DNA from: Diplodia intermedia
Taxonomy: Eukaryota; Ascomycota; Dothideomycetes; Botryosphaeriales; Botryosphaeriaceae
Reading direction: 5' to 3'
DNA: 64,000 nucleotides
Assembly (NCBI GenBank): GCA_021495925.1
Contig: JAKEKT010000019.1
Location: 248,001-312,000 of the forward strand
This document shows, piece by piece, positions 12,423 through 22,275 of the stretch. The notes below the pieces were generated by a model that did no database searches, had not been told where the DNA came from, and worked only from the letters and a program-made list of their open reading frames with translations. A program made the translations under genes and the position numbers. Numbering within the stretch: position 1 is the stretch's first letter; every line of letters begins with the position of its first letter.

Positions 12423-15400
12423 ATGGCCAGAGACGACGACCTCATCGATGAGGACCAGAATCCCATATACCGGGACAACTTTCCTGACAAAGAGCCACGG
12501 CACGATGCGGCGGATCTCAAGGAGTTTAGCGAACGTGCCATCATTGCAGAGCTCCATAGGGTGCAGCTCGCTCAGGGTGTAGCAATTTCGGCGGATGTGA
12601 CCAAGGACGACGCCATTGCTCAGCTTCTGGGCCCGCTGTACCGCCCATGTTTGAACTGGTTACGCCGTCGGTGCGGAGACCTTGGGCTTGACGAAGCCAG
12701 TCCTGCGTGGAAGCTCAGAAAGGCACTGGACAGAAGGCACCGAGACGATCAGTTTGTACCCGAGTCTCAACTATGGACGCCGCAGGAACTTCTCAAGCTC
12801 TGTAGCTTCCGCGGGCTTGGAGGCAGTGTGGATAACCCTGCTTCCCTCCTATACCGGCTTTTGAAATACGAACTCTCAGTGGCTCAGGATCGACCTCAAC
12901 GAGACAATCGATGTGAGCTGGACTGGCGGATGATTCACTATCAGGATCCATGTTACTTCCCTGCTCCTTTGCCTCGGGCGCTACAAGGTAATCCCGAGCT
13001 TCCCTTTTCGATTCCTTGCTGACCAAACAACAGATGCTTATACCTCCCTGCACCCCCATGAGCAGTATGCACCGCGAACAGAGGCATACATCGGCATCGG
13101 TCATGCTTCTTTTGTTCCGCCGAGGACTGCTCAAGAGCGCATGGAAGTACATTTGGAGAGTTTACCCAATTTGACCGGCTTTGAAGGGCACCACGAAAGA
13201 AATTGGACGCAGATGGTCCCTTTAGATGGCCTCCAGCACAAACAATGGAGAGGGATGAAGACCTTGATTCGATCCTTTGCAGAAGCCTATGGCAGAAACT
13301 GGCGCCGAGTCCAAGCAGATGTTCAATCCCTTTGGATTTATGCAATGGACCCAAGACGAGCCGCGGTTAGCATCAGACCGTTCAGGGCCAATTACGTGGC
13401 CATCCAGCGAAGGCTGCTATACGAACGCCTGGATACTTCCACAAGACGCCAGGGCGAGCGCGGACGCCTTCTAGATCAGCTGTTCGATTGGAGAGTGGAA
13501 GGCACTATGGAAATGGTACAGCTTCTGGCTGATGCCTACAGCGTGGAGATCCTTGTCCACATTCCCCACCACCAGGAAGGGCGACACTTCATATGGAAAG
13601 TCTTAAGTCGAGGAGGGAATGGACCCGAACACCGTCAGATCAACCTGGTGCACTACTCCTCCATCAATCGGTGGACGCACGTTCGTTATGGCGGAGATGA
13701 TGAATTCGAGTATACCGCTCATTTGGAATTAGACCCTTTGACCCGTTTCCACCGTCGTCCTGTTGTGGAGGACCCGCTCTTGCCACTCCCGCTACCCCGG
13801 GATTACGACTTTGAAGGCCCGGGGCCAAACTACATGCTGTCTGCTGACCGCAGGCCTGAGGACCTAACTTGGAATCGCGATCCGAACGAGCAACCCTACA
13901 TTACTGCGGGTGCCGGGCGTCTCACCACGGCAGAAGACTATGCCATCATCCAGAGGATAAGACAGTGGGGACAATTCTGGGAGGATCAATTACGGGGGAA
14001 TGACGACGACGAAAACGACAACAATGGCGGCAGCGACGACGAAAACAACAACAGTAGCAGCGACGACGAAAACAACAACAATAGCAGCGACGACGATGAA
14101 AACAACAACAGTAGCAGCGACGACGAAAACAACAACAATAGCAGCGACGATGACGAAAACAACAGCAATGGCAGCAACAGCCAGCAGAGCCCGTCAAACA
14201 GGAGCCGTAAAAGTAGCAGCGACGACGACGAAAACAACAGCAATGGCAGCAACAGCCAGCAGAGCCCGTCAAACAGTAGCCGTAAACGTAGCAGCGAGGA
14301 CGACGACGACATTAACCCCTCTCCGAAGCGCTCCCGCCGCGATAGCGCATCCCGCGACCGTAGCGACTCTCCGATCCGCCCCCGACGGCACAGACGAGCC
14401 CAAGAAGGCGCCGAAGAAGCCGAGGACCGGCGGCAGCTGCGGCGGCTGTGGGACCAAAGAATGCGAAACCTAGAGCGAAGGCTACGACCACATGATGCCG
14501 AGAGGGAGGGGGAGGGTGACGAGGGGGGAGAAGAAGGAGAAGAAGCCGAGACAGACTGGGAACGGGCGACAGGGAGGCTGGAAAGGGTAGAGGAAAGGGT
14601 AGCATCCTATAATCGGTTCGTGGCCAGAACGCAGGCGTTGTTGGAGCGGCTACTGGAGCGCCAGAGGGAGCAACAGCGACAGTACGACGAGGGGATGGAA
14701 GGACTGCGGTTGGCGCGGGCGCAGGCCGAGAACGTGGTAGAGACAGCGGTGGGAAGGGAAGTGGACCTACACGAGGAGATGGATGCCGAGCAGTTGGTGA
14801 GAGATGCAGGGGGGGATCCTGAATCGTTGGAGGAAAGAGACCATCGGCGGCAGCGCCACCGGCGCTTGATGAGGTTTAGGATCCAAAATGCGGAAAGACA
14901 TTTCAGGGAATTGGAGGGGCTTCCACCAGCACCGGTAACTCCGGTGGATCCCCACCAGCGGCTCATGCGGGAGCGCGCGTTGGACGGGGCGATCGCAGGA
15001 CTGATCAGGGAAGAGCAAGCCCGCATAGCGCGGCAAGACGCGTTCCTCGCACAGGCGGAGGATGGTTTCCCGGCAGAGGGAGGACACGGGCCCGTGGGGG
15101 AGCACGCACTAAGCAATGTAGATGCGCTCGCGGGGCTATTGGGCGAGGTGCAGGATGAGGTAGGGCGGGATGGTGAACCCGCTGAACCCTTCAGAAGGTT
15201 TGAGGAGGCAGTACAGAGAGAATTAGATGCGGGGGATGAGCTTGATGACGGCGAGAGGGAGGAAATCGAAGGGATCCGAGCGACGTTGAGAGGAATACAG
15301 GCGAGGATAGCTCATATGTTCCAACACCGCGAAAGATTGGAGGCAGTGCGAGCAGAGGAAGGTCGGGTGCGGTATGAACAACTACTGCAGATGACGGAGA

Positions 15401-16236
15401 GCGAAAGACTCGAATGGGAGAGGGCTTGCTTGGAGCAGAGTATAATGGAGGATGAAGAAATAGCCAGGCGGGAAGCCAGGCGGGAAGCCAGGCGGGATGA
15501 TCAGGGAGCCGGCAATGCAGAACCCCAGCATACAAATGGGGAAGGTGGTGCGAGTCAGACCCACAGTCCCACTGACAACCACAACGTCGAGCCCGGGGAC
15601 GCGGAGGCGGACCAGAACGATGATCCTGCCGACGACAACAACAACAACGTCTTTGGACCCCAGCAGGCGGAGGTAGAGGCGGACGCGGACGCGGACGCGG
15701 ACGCGGACCAGAACGATGATCCCGCCGAAGAGGCACTGAACCATGATTCCGACAACGACGGCACCATCGGAACCCGGCCAGGCCCCAGGCCCGCCACGAG
15801 GTTTTCAAACCAGCTCAGAGCAGTAGCGGGGATGCTGCCGCCGCCCGGGTCGCCGCCCGAGTCGCCGCATGAAACGGGTGACGATGCGGCAGCACCGGCT
15901 TCCCCGAGTCCGGCTGCACGGGTTTTGCGTCGCAGCCGACGACACGCCAATCTACGTCCAGAGAGGGGACGTATGTCAGAGGAAGGACTACTGGGAAGAG
16001 GACAGGGAAGACTACCGGAAATAGGAGAGGAAGGAGGAGAGGAAGGAGGACAGGAAGGAGGAGAGGAAGAACTACCGGAAAGAGGAGAGGAAGGGGGAGA
16101 GGAAGGAGGACAGGCAGGAGGACGGGCAAGAGGACGGGCAGGAGGACGGGCAGGAGGACGGGCAGGAGGACGAGCAGGAGCGCGTGGTCGTGGGCGTGGT
16201 CGAGGGGGTGCAACGGAAGGGAGAAGGAGAAATTGA
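12423..16236 (+). CDS. SAP-like/OTU-like protein with long acidic and Arg-rich repetitive tail
   Basis: Two exons, 12423-12987 and 13034-16236 (46-nt intron, GTAATC...ACAACAG, phase 1), give 1255 residues. Residues 35-70, 76-105 and 119-150 each read like a SAP-type helix-extended-helix motif; the clearest is ELLKLCSFRGLGGS. Residues 250-406 have the strand/helix order of an OTU deubiquitinase: PLDG, then a long helical region, GTMEMVQLLADAYSVEILVH, and finally INLVHYSSINRWTHV. Where OTU proteases have DGxC, this protein has DGLQ (Gln 256), and where they have NHY it has NRW (Arg 401), so catalysis is probably lost. The rest is a Ser/Asp/Asn-rich repeat block, basic patches that could be nuclear signals (SPKRSRRD), long charged coiled coils, ADADAD repeats and Gly-Arg-Ala repeats. 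SAP-like motifs and basic patches suggest a nuclear, possibly chromatin-bound protein; this is inference. The 3' end is uncertain, because a second frame stays open to 16435. Confidence 0.7.
14005..14160 (+). repeat. imperfect GAC/AAC/AGC repeats encoding Asp/Asn/Ser block
   Basis: Irregular repeats of units built from GACGACGAAAAC, AACAAC and AGTAGCAGC, all in frame, encode alternating acidic Asp-Asp-Glu and Asn/Ser runs in the OTU-like protein. Copy-number change here would alter length without shifting the frame. Confidence 0.8.
14146..14295 (+). repeat. 75-bp tandem duplication, two copies, in frame
   Basis: Positions 14146-14220 and 14221-14295 are near-identical 75-base copies encoding a 25-residue unit (NSNGSNSQQSPSN core, then SR-K-SS). 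Only a handful of bases differ, including Arg/Ser and Lys/Arg changes, so the duplication looks recent. Confidence 0.85.
15464..15499 (+). repeat. 12-bp tandem repeat in coding sequence
   Basis: Three copies of a 12-base unit (GCCAGGCGGGAA type) encode A-R-R-E repeats in the OTU-like protein. The third copy is slightly changed. Confidence 0.75.
15676..15708 (+). repeat. GCGGAC hexamer repeat
   Basis: About five GCGGAC copies encode an Ala-Asp run in the OTU-like protein. The following GACCAGAACGATGATCC sequence also occurs at 15609, so a larger segment has been copied. Confidence 0.8.
16025..16182 (+). repeat. polypurine minisatellite encoding Gly/Glu then Gly-Arg-Ala repeats
   Basis: GGAGGAGAGGAA-type units change gradually into GGACGGGCAGGA 12-mers. 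The + strand is nearly all purine for over 100 bases. In the chosen frame it encodes GEEGG and GGRA repeats; in the +1 frame it is also open and encodes acidic QEDG repeats. Confidence 0.85.
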
Positions 16237-16672
16237 GTGGCTGGTGCTGGGCGAAGAGCATCCAGATTTGGACCATGGGGAAGTGATGGCTATGGACGAG
16301 AAGGGCTTACCTTGGCGAATGATAATGGGGCGTGATGGTGTAGTTTCTTTATTTTCTTCAGCTGGCGAGCTCATTCGGCACGTCTTTCTTTCAGATACAC
16401 ACTCGTTTAGAAGACTTTTGGCTTCCCTAGTCTAGTGCCCGATAATAATGAGTCAATTCCTTGCAACTTTGGCGTTTGTGTCCGCCCTCCTCTTCCCTCT
16501 TCATACTACCTCCCGAGAAGGCGTAAAACCTCATGAACTACCCAGGGTCCATCGCTCACTCACCACCGCCACAAAAACCCCACAACGCCCCTTTCCACCC
16601 ATACGCCCGGCCAACCACCCCTCCAAGCCCCCTTTCCCCCTCACGCCCAACCACCCACCCACTCACACCCGG
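16237..16672. other. convergent gap with an open alternative 3' frame
   Basis: About 430 bases between the OTU-like gene (+) and DJ-1-like gene (-). The first 200 bases remain open in the +1 frame down to a stop at 16435 and may be the true 3' end of the OTU-like gene. The rest (16440-16672) is a C-rich stretch with no supported gene. Confidence 0.5.
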
Positions 16673-17675
16673 CTATCCCGTCAGATTATACGACGCCGCC
16701 CACGGATCATCCCACCAGCCCTCGACCCTCGACCACTCCATGCCCCTCGCCACCTCGGCCGCCACGTCCTCGCCGTACGCCTCGGCCATCCACGCCAACG
16801 TCGCGTCCACGCCGGCGCTCACGCCGGCGCTGCTCCAGACCTTGCCGCCGCTCTCGTCCGCGCGCACCCACCTCGCGCGCGGTATCCACGCCACGTCCGG
16901 GCCGAGCGCCGTGGTGGCGGCCCAGGCGCGCTTGTTGGTCGTCGCCGACAGGCCGTCGAGCAGGCCGGCGCGGGCGGCGAGGCCGGCGCCCGTGCAGATG
17001 GTGAGGAGGGTGTGCAGGGTCGGGAAGGTGGCGGTGAGGTAGGCGAGGGTCGGGGAGAGCTGGGCGAGGGGCGCGCGGGTGCCGAGGCCTGTGGGTGGTG
17101 GGGTTAGTGGTTTTCCTTGTTGTTGTTGCTGTTGTTGTTGTTGTTGGTGTCATTGTGGGGGAGGGAAGGGGGGAGGGAAAGCTTACCGCCTGGGACTATG
17201 AGGACGTCGAGGGGGGGCGCGGTGGCGTGGGTGTGGGTGGGGAGGACGGATTGCGAGAAGTTGCTGTTGAAGCGGTTCATGGCGGGGCTGAGCGGCGCGG
17301 TGCTGACTGGGTCGAGGGTTTCGGCGATCTGGAGTCAGAGGAGCGGTCTATTAGTGGACGGGTGGAGTGCAGGTTTTACGGGTGGGTCGGGAGCTTACGA
17401 GGGCGAGGTTCATGGGGTGGCTCAAGGATAGAATGTTCAGGGCATCGAGCGGGCCGAAGACGTCAAGAGCCTGGAATGCGGGGAACAGGAGGATGCCGAA
17501 GTTGACGGGTTCTTGAGAGGTGGATGTTAGTATGTTGAAGGGTTTGGGAGACTCGCTTTGTCTGCCTACTTGTTGAGTTGCTGAATCTGCTGCCTTCGAG
17601 CCGGCTCGCCGAGACTGCGAGCCACCAGTCGGCATAACAAAAGAATAGGAAACTGAAGACCGAGGATCTCAACAT
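16673..17675 (-). CDS. DJ-1/PfpI-family (ThiJ-like) protein, possibly secreted
   Basis: Four exons, complement(16673-17088, 17187-17328, 17399-17511, 17570-17675), give 258 residues. The core reads KPVNFGILLFPAFQALDVFG, LDVLIVPGG, then LLTICTGAGLAARAGLLDG with the nucleophile-elbow Cys (about 152) and SAGVSAGVDATLAW: the DJ-1/PfpI class I glutamine-amidotransferase-like fold, closest in style to isonitrile-hydratase and AraC-sensor-like members. The function within this family is not predictable; glyoxalase-like or hydratase roles are possible. The first intron (17512-17569) is inferred from a good ACTAAC branch site 16 nt before its acceptor. Using it gives an N-terminus beginning MLRSSVFSFLFFC that resembles a signal peptide. 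Without it, an ATG at 17635 gives a polar N-terminus instead. The 98-nt intron at 17089-17186 holds a TTG repeat. The family is sure; the start is uncertain. Confidence 0.8.
17118..17147 (+). repeat. TTG trinucleotide repeat in intron
   Basis: About nine TTG units, with one CTG interruption, lie inside the third intron of the DJ-1-like gene. On the coding strand this is a CAA tract. Confidence 0.75.
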
Positions 17676-19028
17676 CTTCGCAAGCAATGACGTGAAAGGT
17701 GTAAGGCAAAGGAAGGAGTTGAAGAAATATATCGTCCCTGACACTTTCCAGCCAAGCCCTCCTTCGCTCTTGCCGGACGCCAAACATTGCCGGTCCATCG
17801 GGCTCACGGAGCACCGGCACCATTATTAGACCATTGGAAGTAAACAGTTCAAAAGCAATGGTTGTCAATGTGAAACAAGTGTTAATAGGAATGCATCCTT
17901 TGCCAATTGTGGCGTTGCACCACTCCAGATCTGGCGGCGAGAGGTGGTTTGAGCACGTTTTATGCGGGGATTTTCGATCATGTATTGACTGCGGATTCAT
18001 ATACCGCCAGTTCAGCGTTTGGTGTGGTGTGCGGCAGAGCCGTTGACTGTCTGTGCCACGGCGTTTACTGATTCGTCGATGCACAAACCGAAGGATTTCG
18101 TAAACGCCGTCGGCCCGTCGGTCCCGGATCTGTCGTGTGTCGTGGATGCCCGCATGACCCGGTTGGTTTGCTATCTGACTTGGCGAGCTACTTCTCGCCG
18201 TAGCATGTTAGGCTAGGTAGCTGGGACTTTATTTGTTCCTTCACGGAAAACGAGCCTTTTTAGATCTGGTTCTCCTAAAATCCATGGACGTGTCGATGCA
18301 ATGCCAACCCATGCCAGCACCTCAAAATAACGCCTATCGAACAAACCGAACAGGCTGTTTGCCACATGTGTAACTCAACAGTTCAACTCTTAAGTATCGG
18401 GGATGTGCTTGACCCATCTGCCTTTCTGTTTCAGTGATCGAATTAAATTGAATTGGTCTTGAGACTCGCTGGCAACAAGTCACAACGGCACTGGAAATGA
18501 AGCAGAGTAAAGAGACCAAAAGAAAGCCTGCAAGGGACGACGAAGACCTGGCAAGCCGGGGAACCAAGGACCTCGAGGCTCTGTATGGTCGTCCGGGATG
18601 GAGGGCCATATTCCAATTCAGTGATGGCGAGGAGCCAGAGCAAGTGTCGAGCCGTCCAAAAGAAGCACCGGCAAGGAAGGGAAGCGGCGGGCCGAAGCCG
18701 TGGTCCAACCCTGCGCAATAGGGGGTTGTTTTCATTTCCAGCAGCCATCGTTAGCACACTGGCCGGCAGGCGGCATTGGACCAATTGATGGCAGATTCGT
18801 ATGAGGCTGTGACCCAATGGCTTGCTTGAAGACCGGCGAGGAAGGCGGGTGGGGAGATGAAGAAGCTCGGCAGGCAGGCCGATGACGTTCGCAGCCGTGC
18901 AACACCAAAGCTCCCACGACACCGCCGAAACCCACATCCATTCTTCGCCCAGCCCGCAACACCACTCCGCCCTCCCACGCCTCCCAATCCGAGGCCGCCG
19001 CCTCCGACCCTCCTCGCACCGTCCGGCA
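17676..19028. other. divergent promoter region
   Basis: About 1.35 kb between the DJ-1-like gene (-) and the DUF155 gene (+). The open frames present are short or start at non-ATG codons. An in-frame ATG at 18882 could extend the DUF155 protein by 49 residues, but that extension is low in coding character. Confidence 0.5.
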
Positions 19029-20956
19029 ATGGCGTCCACGACATCAGCGAAGCCCAAGCGCGGGCCCACGGTGCTCGTCACCGACGCCCGCGAAGTCGCC
19101 CAGCAACAACGCCCGCAGATGGCCCCGCGCACCTCGACCACACGCCTGATCAGCGTCGACAACGTCCTGCAGTACGCCTCCGAGATCCCCTCGGGCCAGC
19201 GGCGGGGGCCGGTCCCGGAGCGCCCGCGCCACACGCGCACGCCGTCGGGCAGGCACCCGCTCGACCCCCGGCTGAGCGGCCGCCTGGCCCCGCAGTACAT
19301 GCCGTCGCGGTCGAGCAAGGTCAGCGAGAAGCTGGTGCTGCTGCCCGAGGCCGACGAGGAGGACCTGCCCGAGGAGGAGCTGCTCGACGGCTTCCGCGAC
19401 GACGAGGACCAGGGCCCCCCGGACGACAACGAGCTCGAGCGCATCCGCAGCGAGCGCGCCGGCGTCAAGGAGAAGTCGTACGCCGAGCGCCTGCCCAAGG
19501 CCCGCCGCGCCGAGAAGCTGGCCCGCGTCACGGCCTATTGCACCGCTCAGTCGTACAAGCTGCGCGCCACGGCCGACTTCGTCAAGAACCAGCACGCCGC
19601 CCGCACGAAGCTGTATGACGATTGCTTGTACACCGTCTACCATCTGCCGCTGCTGGGAGGCCACGATGGCTACCGCGTCCGCAGCAGCCCAGTGTTGAAG
19701 AGCCCCGGCGGGAAGAGCGTGCTAGACGAGGAGATTGAGCGGAACGAGAACAGGGAGTACCACGAGGGCTATTTCGGAGACAATGAGCGCTACGGTATAA
19801 GAGCGCACGAGGAGGGCGAGTCTCCCAGCCAGAGCCCTCGCAATGGCAGCGTGTCGAGGACGTCGGAGGACATGTTCGAGTCTCCACGCTCTCCGCATCG
19901 CGACGGTTCGCAGCGCTCAATGTCGCCGCCAAGGATTGCCCCCGACGCCCTCGGGTTCGGCGAGATGTTCGTCTACTCCTACGGCGTCGTCGTCTTCTGG
20001 AATTTCACCGAACGTCAGGAGAAGGACATCCTGGCCGACCTCACCTTCTCGCAGTCCATCACCAACGTCGCCCTGGTCACGCGGCCGCAGCAGGAAGAGG
20101 ACTTTGAGACCGAAGAGTTCCACTTCGAATACAACCCCGGCATCAGCAGGCCCCGTGTCTACAACGACATGATCACGCTACGGAGCGGAGACCATATGAT
20201 CAAGTTGGCCATGAGCCATGCCATCGCCCAGAGCACCAAGCTGTCTTTCTTCGAGGAACGAATGGCGCAGATCATGATCAAGGCGCAGTACGTACCGCGT
20301 CGTCTAGCACTCACCGGAAAGCTGGGCATGCAGCGTGAGGAAGTCGTCAGCATGTTAGGACAGCTATTCGCCAGCAGAGTAGATGTCAACCTCTGTAAGT
20401 GCAGTCCTCTCCTTTCGTCCGGTCGTCCAAACATCAAAAGCCCTCCACATCCACATCAACTACTCTCCGCTTTCTTGCTGACTCGCCTCTCCTCTTCCCC
20501 ACAGCTTCAAATATGCTCGACGTCCCCAACTTCTTCTGGGAATCCGAGCCCACGCTGCACCCGCTCTACGCCGCCATCCGCGAGTACCTCGAGATCAAGC
20601 CGCGCATCCAGGTCCTCAACGAGCGCTGCCGCGTCTTCCTCGACCTCGCCGAGATCCTGAGCGACTCCATCGCCGACAAGAAAATGACCCGTGAGTTTGA
20701 CTTGCTTGCCCCCCTTTCCTCTTTCACCTCCCCACCAAAAGATAAAATAACTGAACGATTTCCGTCTTCAGGCATCACCTGGATCATCATCGTCCTCATC
20801 ATCCTCTCCATCCTCGTCACCTGCTCCGAGGTCTTCCTCCGCTTCGGCATCCTCACCCAGGGCAAGAAGAAGGAGTCGGCCGCAAACGCCGCCTTCATGG
20901 TCGGCGGCGGCGTGCCGTTGCCCATGTGCTCGCCGCGGGAAGACATGCTGTTGTAG
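19029..20956 (+). CDS. RMD1/RMD8-family protein (DUF155), C-terminal membrane anchor
   Basis: Three exons, 19029-20394, 20505-20690 and 20772-20956, give 578 residues. A disordered N-terminal third (Pro/Ser/acidic) precedes the conserved DUF155 core, seen as ARVTAYCTAQSYKL, GEMFVYSYGVVVFWNFTERQ, IKLAMSHAIAQSTKLSFFEE and LDVPNFFWE. This core is shared with yeast Rmd1/Rmd8, fission yeast Sif2 and human RMND1. A single hydrophobic helix (ITWIIIVLIILSILVTCSEV) close to the C-terminus should anchor it in a membrane. The long N-terminus fits the Rmd8/Sif2 branch (cytosolic or vacuolar membranes, tied to sporulation) better than mitochondrial RMND1; that assignment is inference. The molecular function is not known. 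The start at 19029 was chosen because MASTTSAKPKRGP begins the region with coding composition. Confidence 0.85.
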
Positions 20957-22275
20957 TAGTGGTTGAAGCGACCAACGGGAGCAGCAGCAGCAGCAGCAGC
21001 AGATTCTTCTTGAACCGCATCCATCCCCGTTGCCTTTGCGGTGGTTGTTCGTGTATAGATCCCCCATGAATTGGGCCCTTTATCATTTTTGTTTTGGCGG
21101 TAGGGGAAAGAGAGAAAGAAAGGTGCTTGTTTCGCATTGGGAAAAGGAAAGGGAATAGGGTGCAATGGCTCTTTTTTGGTTTTCGGTGTTCTTGGGGAAA
21201 GCGGGCTCGTTCCAGTTCCTTTTTTTTTTTCCCCTTGACATGTTTAGTTATCCTTTTCGTAAACTTGAGAAAGAAGCGGGCAGAGGCTGAAATAAGGCGC
21301 TCTTGATTTTCCCTACGCACGTCAGCCATCCTATGCATGCACCACCTACACGCGCGCGAATACCGGCGTAAACGTTCGCTCAACCGTCTCGGGAGGGGGA
21401 AAACCGAGTTTGGTAATAGCCATCGATTGGATATTGGTTCCTCCAGACTAGCACCAAAAAAAAAAAAAAAAGAATCCCCCTTTCACTCCATCCGCATCCA
21501 TGACCGTTGCCGCAATCCATCCGGCACACTCTCCCATCATCTCTTCTCTCGGATTAACCAACATCCATCCTCCCCAAACGCTGGCGAATTAAGCACCTCT
21601 CCTCTCCTCGCCCCGCTTTCTTGCTCGGCGCGGAGGAGGGTGAGGAACAAAATCATTAAGCCTCCCCACAGTCGAAGTGAAATAAGGCGCAAATTCAGAA
21701 CCATGGCGACGTCCGAAGCATATCAAGAAGTAGTAGAGAGAGAAAAAGAGGAATAATAAAGCCAGTCCGTGGTCCAGTGAGAATCGAGTAAGTGCCGTTC
21801 GTTCAGACGGGCGGACTGCGCCGAAGAGAAAGAAATGAGGAAGGAAAAAAGGAAAAGAGAAAAGGATGAACAAGGTTCGAGTACGACAGTAAAATACGAC
21901 AGTAGAACCTTCCATCTGGGACAGTATAATGATTTCGAGGATATATGGAAAAAGGACTCCCGCTGAACGCCTGGTTTCGCCGCCGATGAAAAGATGAGCG
22001 GACACAAAAGGACAATGAAAAGCACGCTCTCGGTGTGGCCGGCCGGGTGTGTCGAGTGGGTTCGGTCTGGCAACAATAACTCGAGTAAGGGTATAATTTA
22101 CGAGAGAAAAATCAACTCGCAAGCACGCTGTAAGCCCATGCACTGAGGGGCAAGGAGAAGCGAGAAAGCAAGGTAGCACGATCGCCAGTGCTGCGCTTTT
22201 TTTTAGTCGGAAGTTGAAGGAGCAAGAACACGACCAGAAATTCGAAGACCGCTACGGCGTGGGGCTTCGGCCGCA
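20957..22275. other. convergent intergenic region with AGC and poly-A tracts
   Basis: About 1.3 kb between the 3' ends of the DUF155 gene and RAX1. It holds an AGC repeat just after the stop (about 20979-21002), T and A homopolymer runs (21219-21231, 21455-21471) and AT-rich probable 3' processing signals. No gene is supported. Confidence 0.55.
20979..21002 (+). repeat. AGC trinucleotide repeat in 3' UTR
   Basis: Seven or eight AGC units begin about 23 bases after the stop of the DUF155 gene, so they are probably transcribed in its 3' UTR. Confidence 0.75.

Noticed and set aside
13946..14312. Cys-rich minus-strand frames over the repeats
   Set aside because: The Cys and Leu runs are the antisense of Asp/Asn/Ser codon repeats in the OTU-like gene.
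18443..19531. 362-codon minus-strand open frame
   Set aside because: It overlaps the start of the DUF155 gene antisense and has no motif; a by-product of GC-rich codons.
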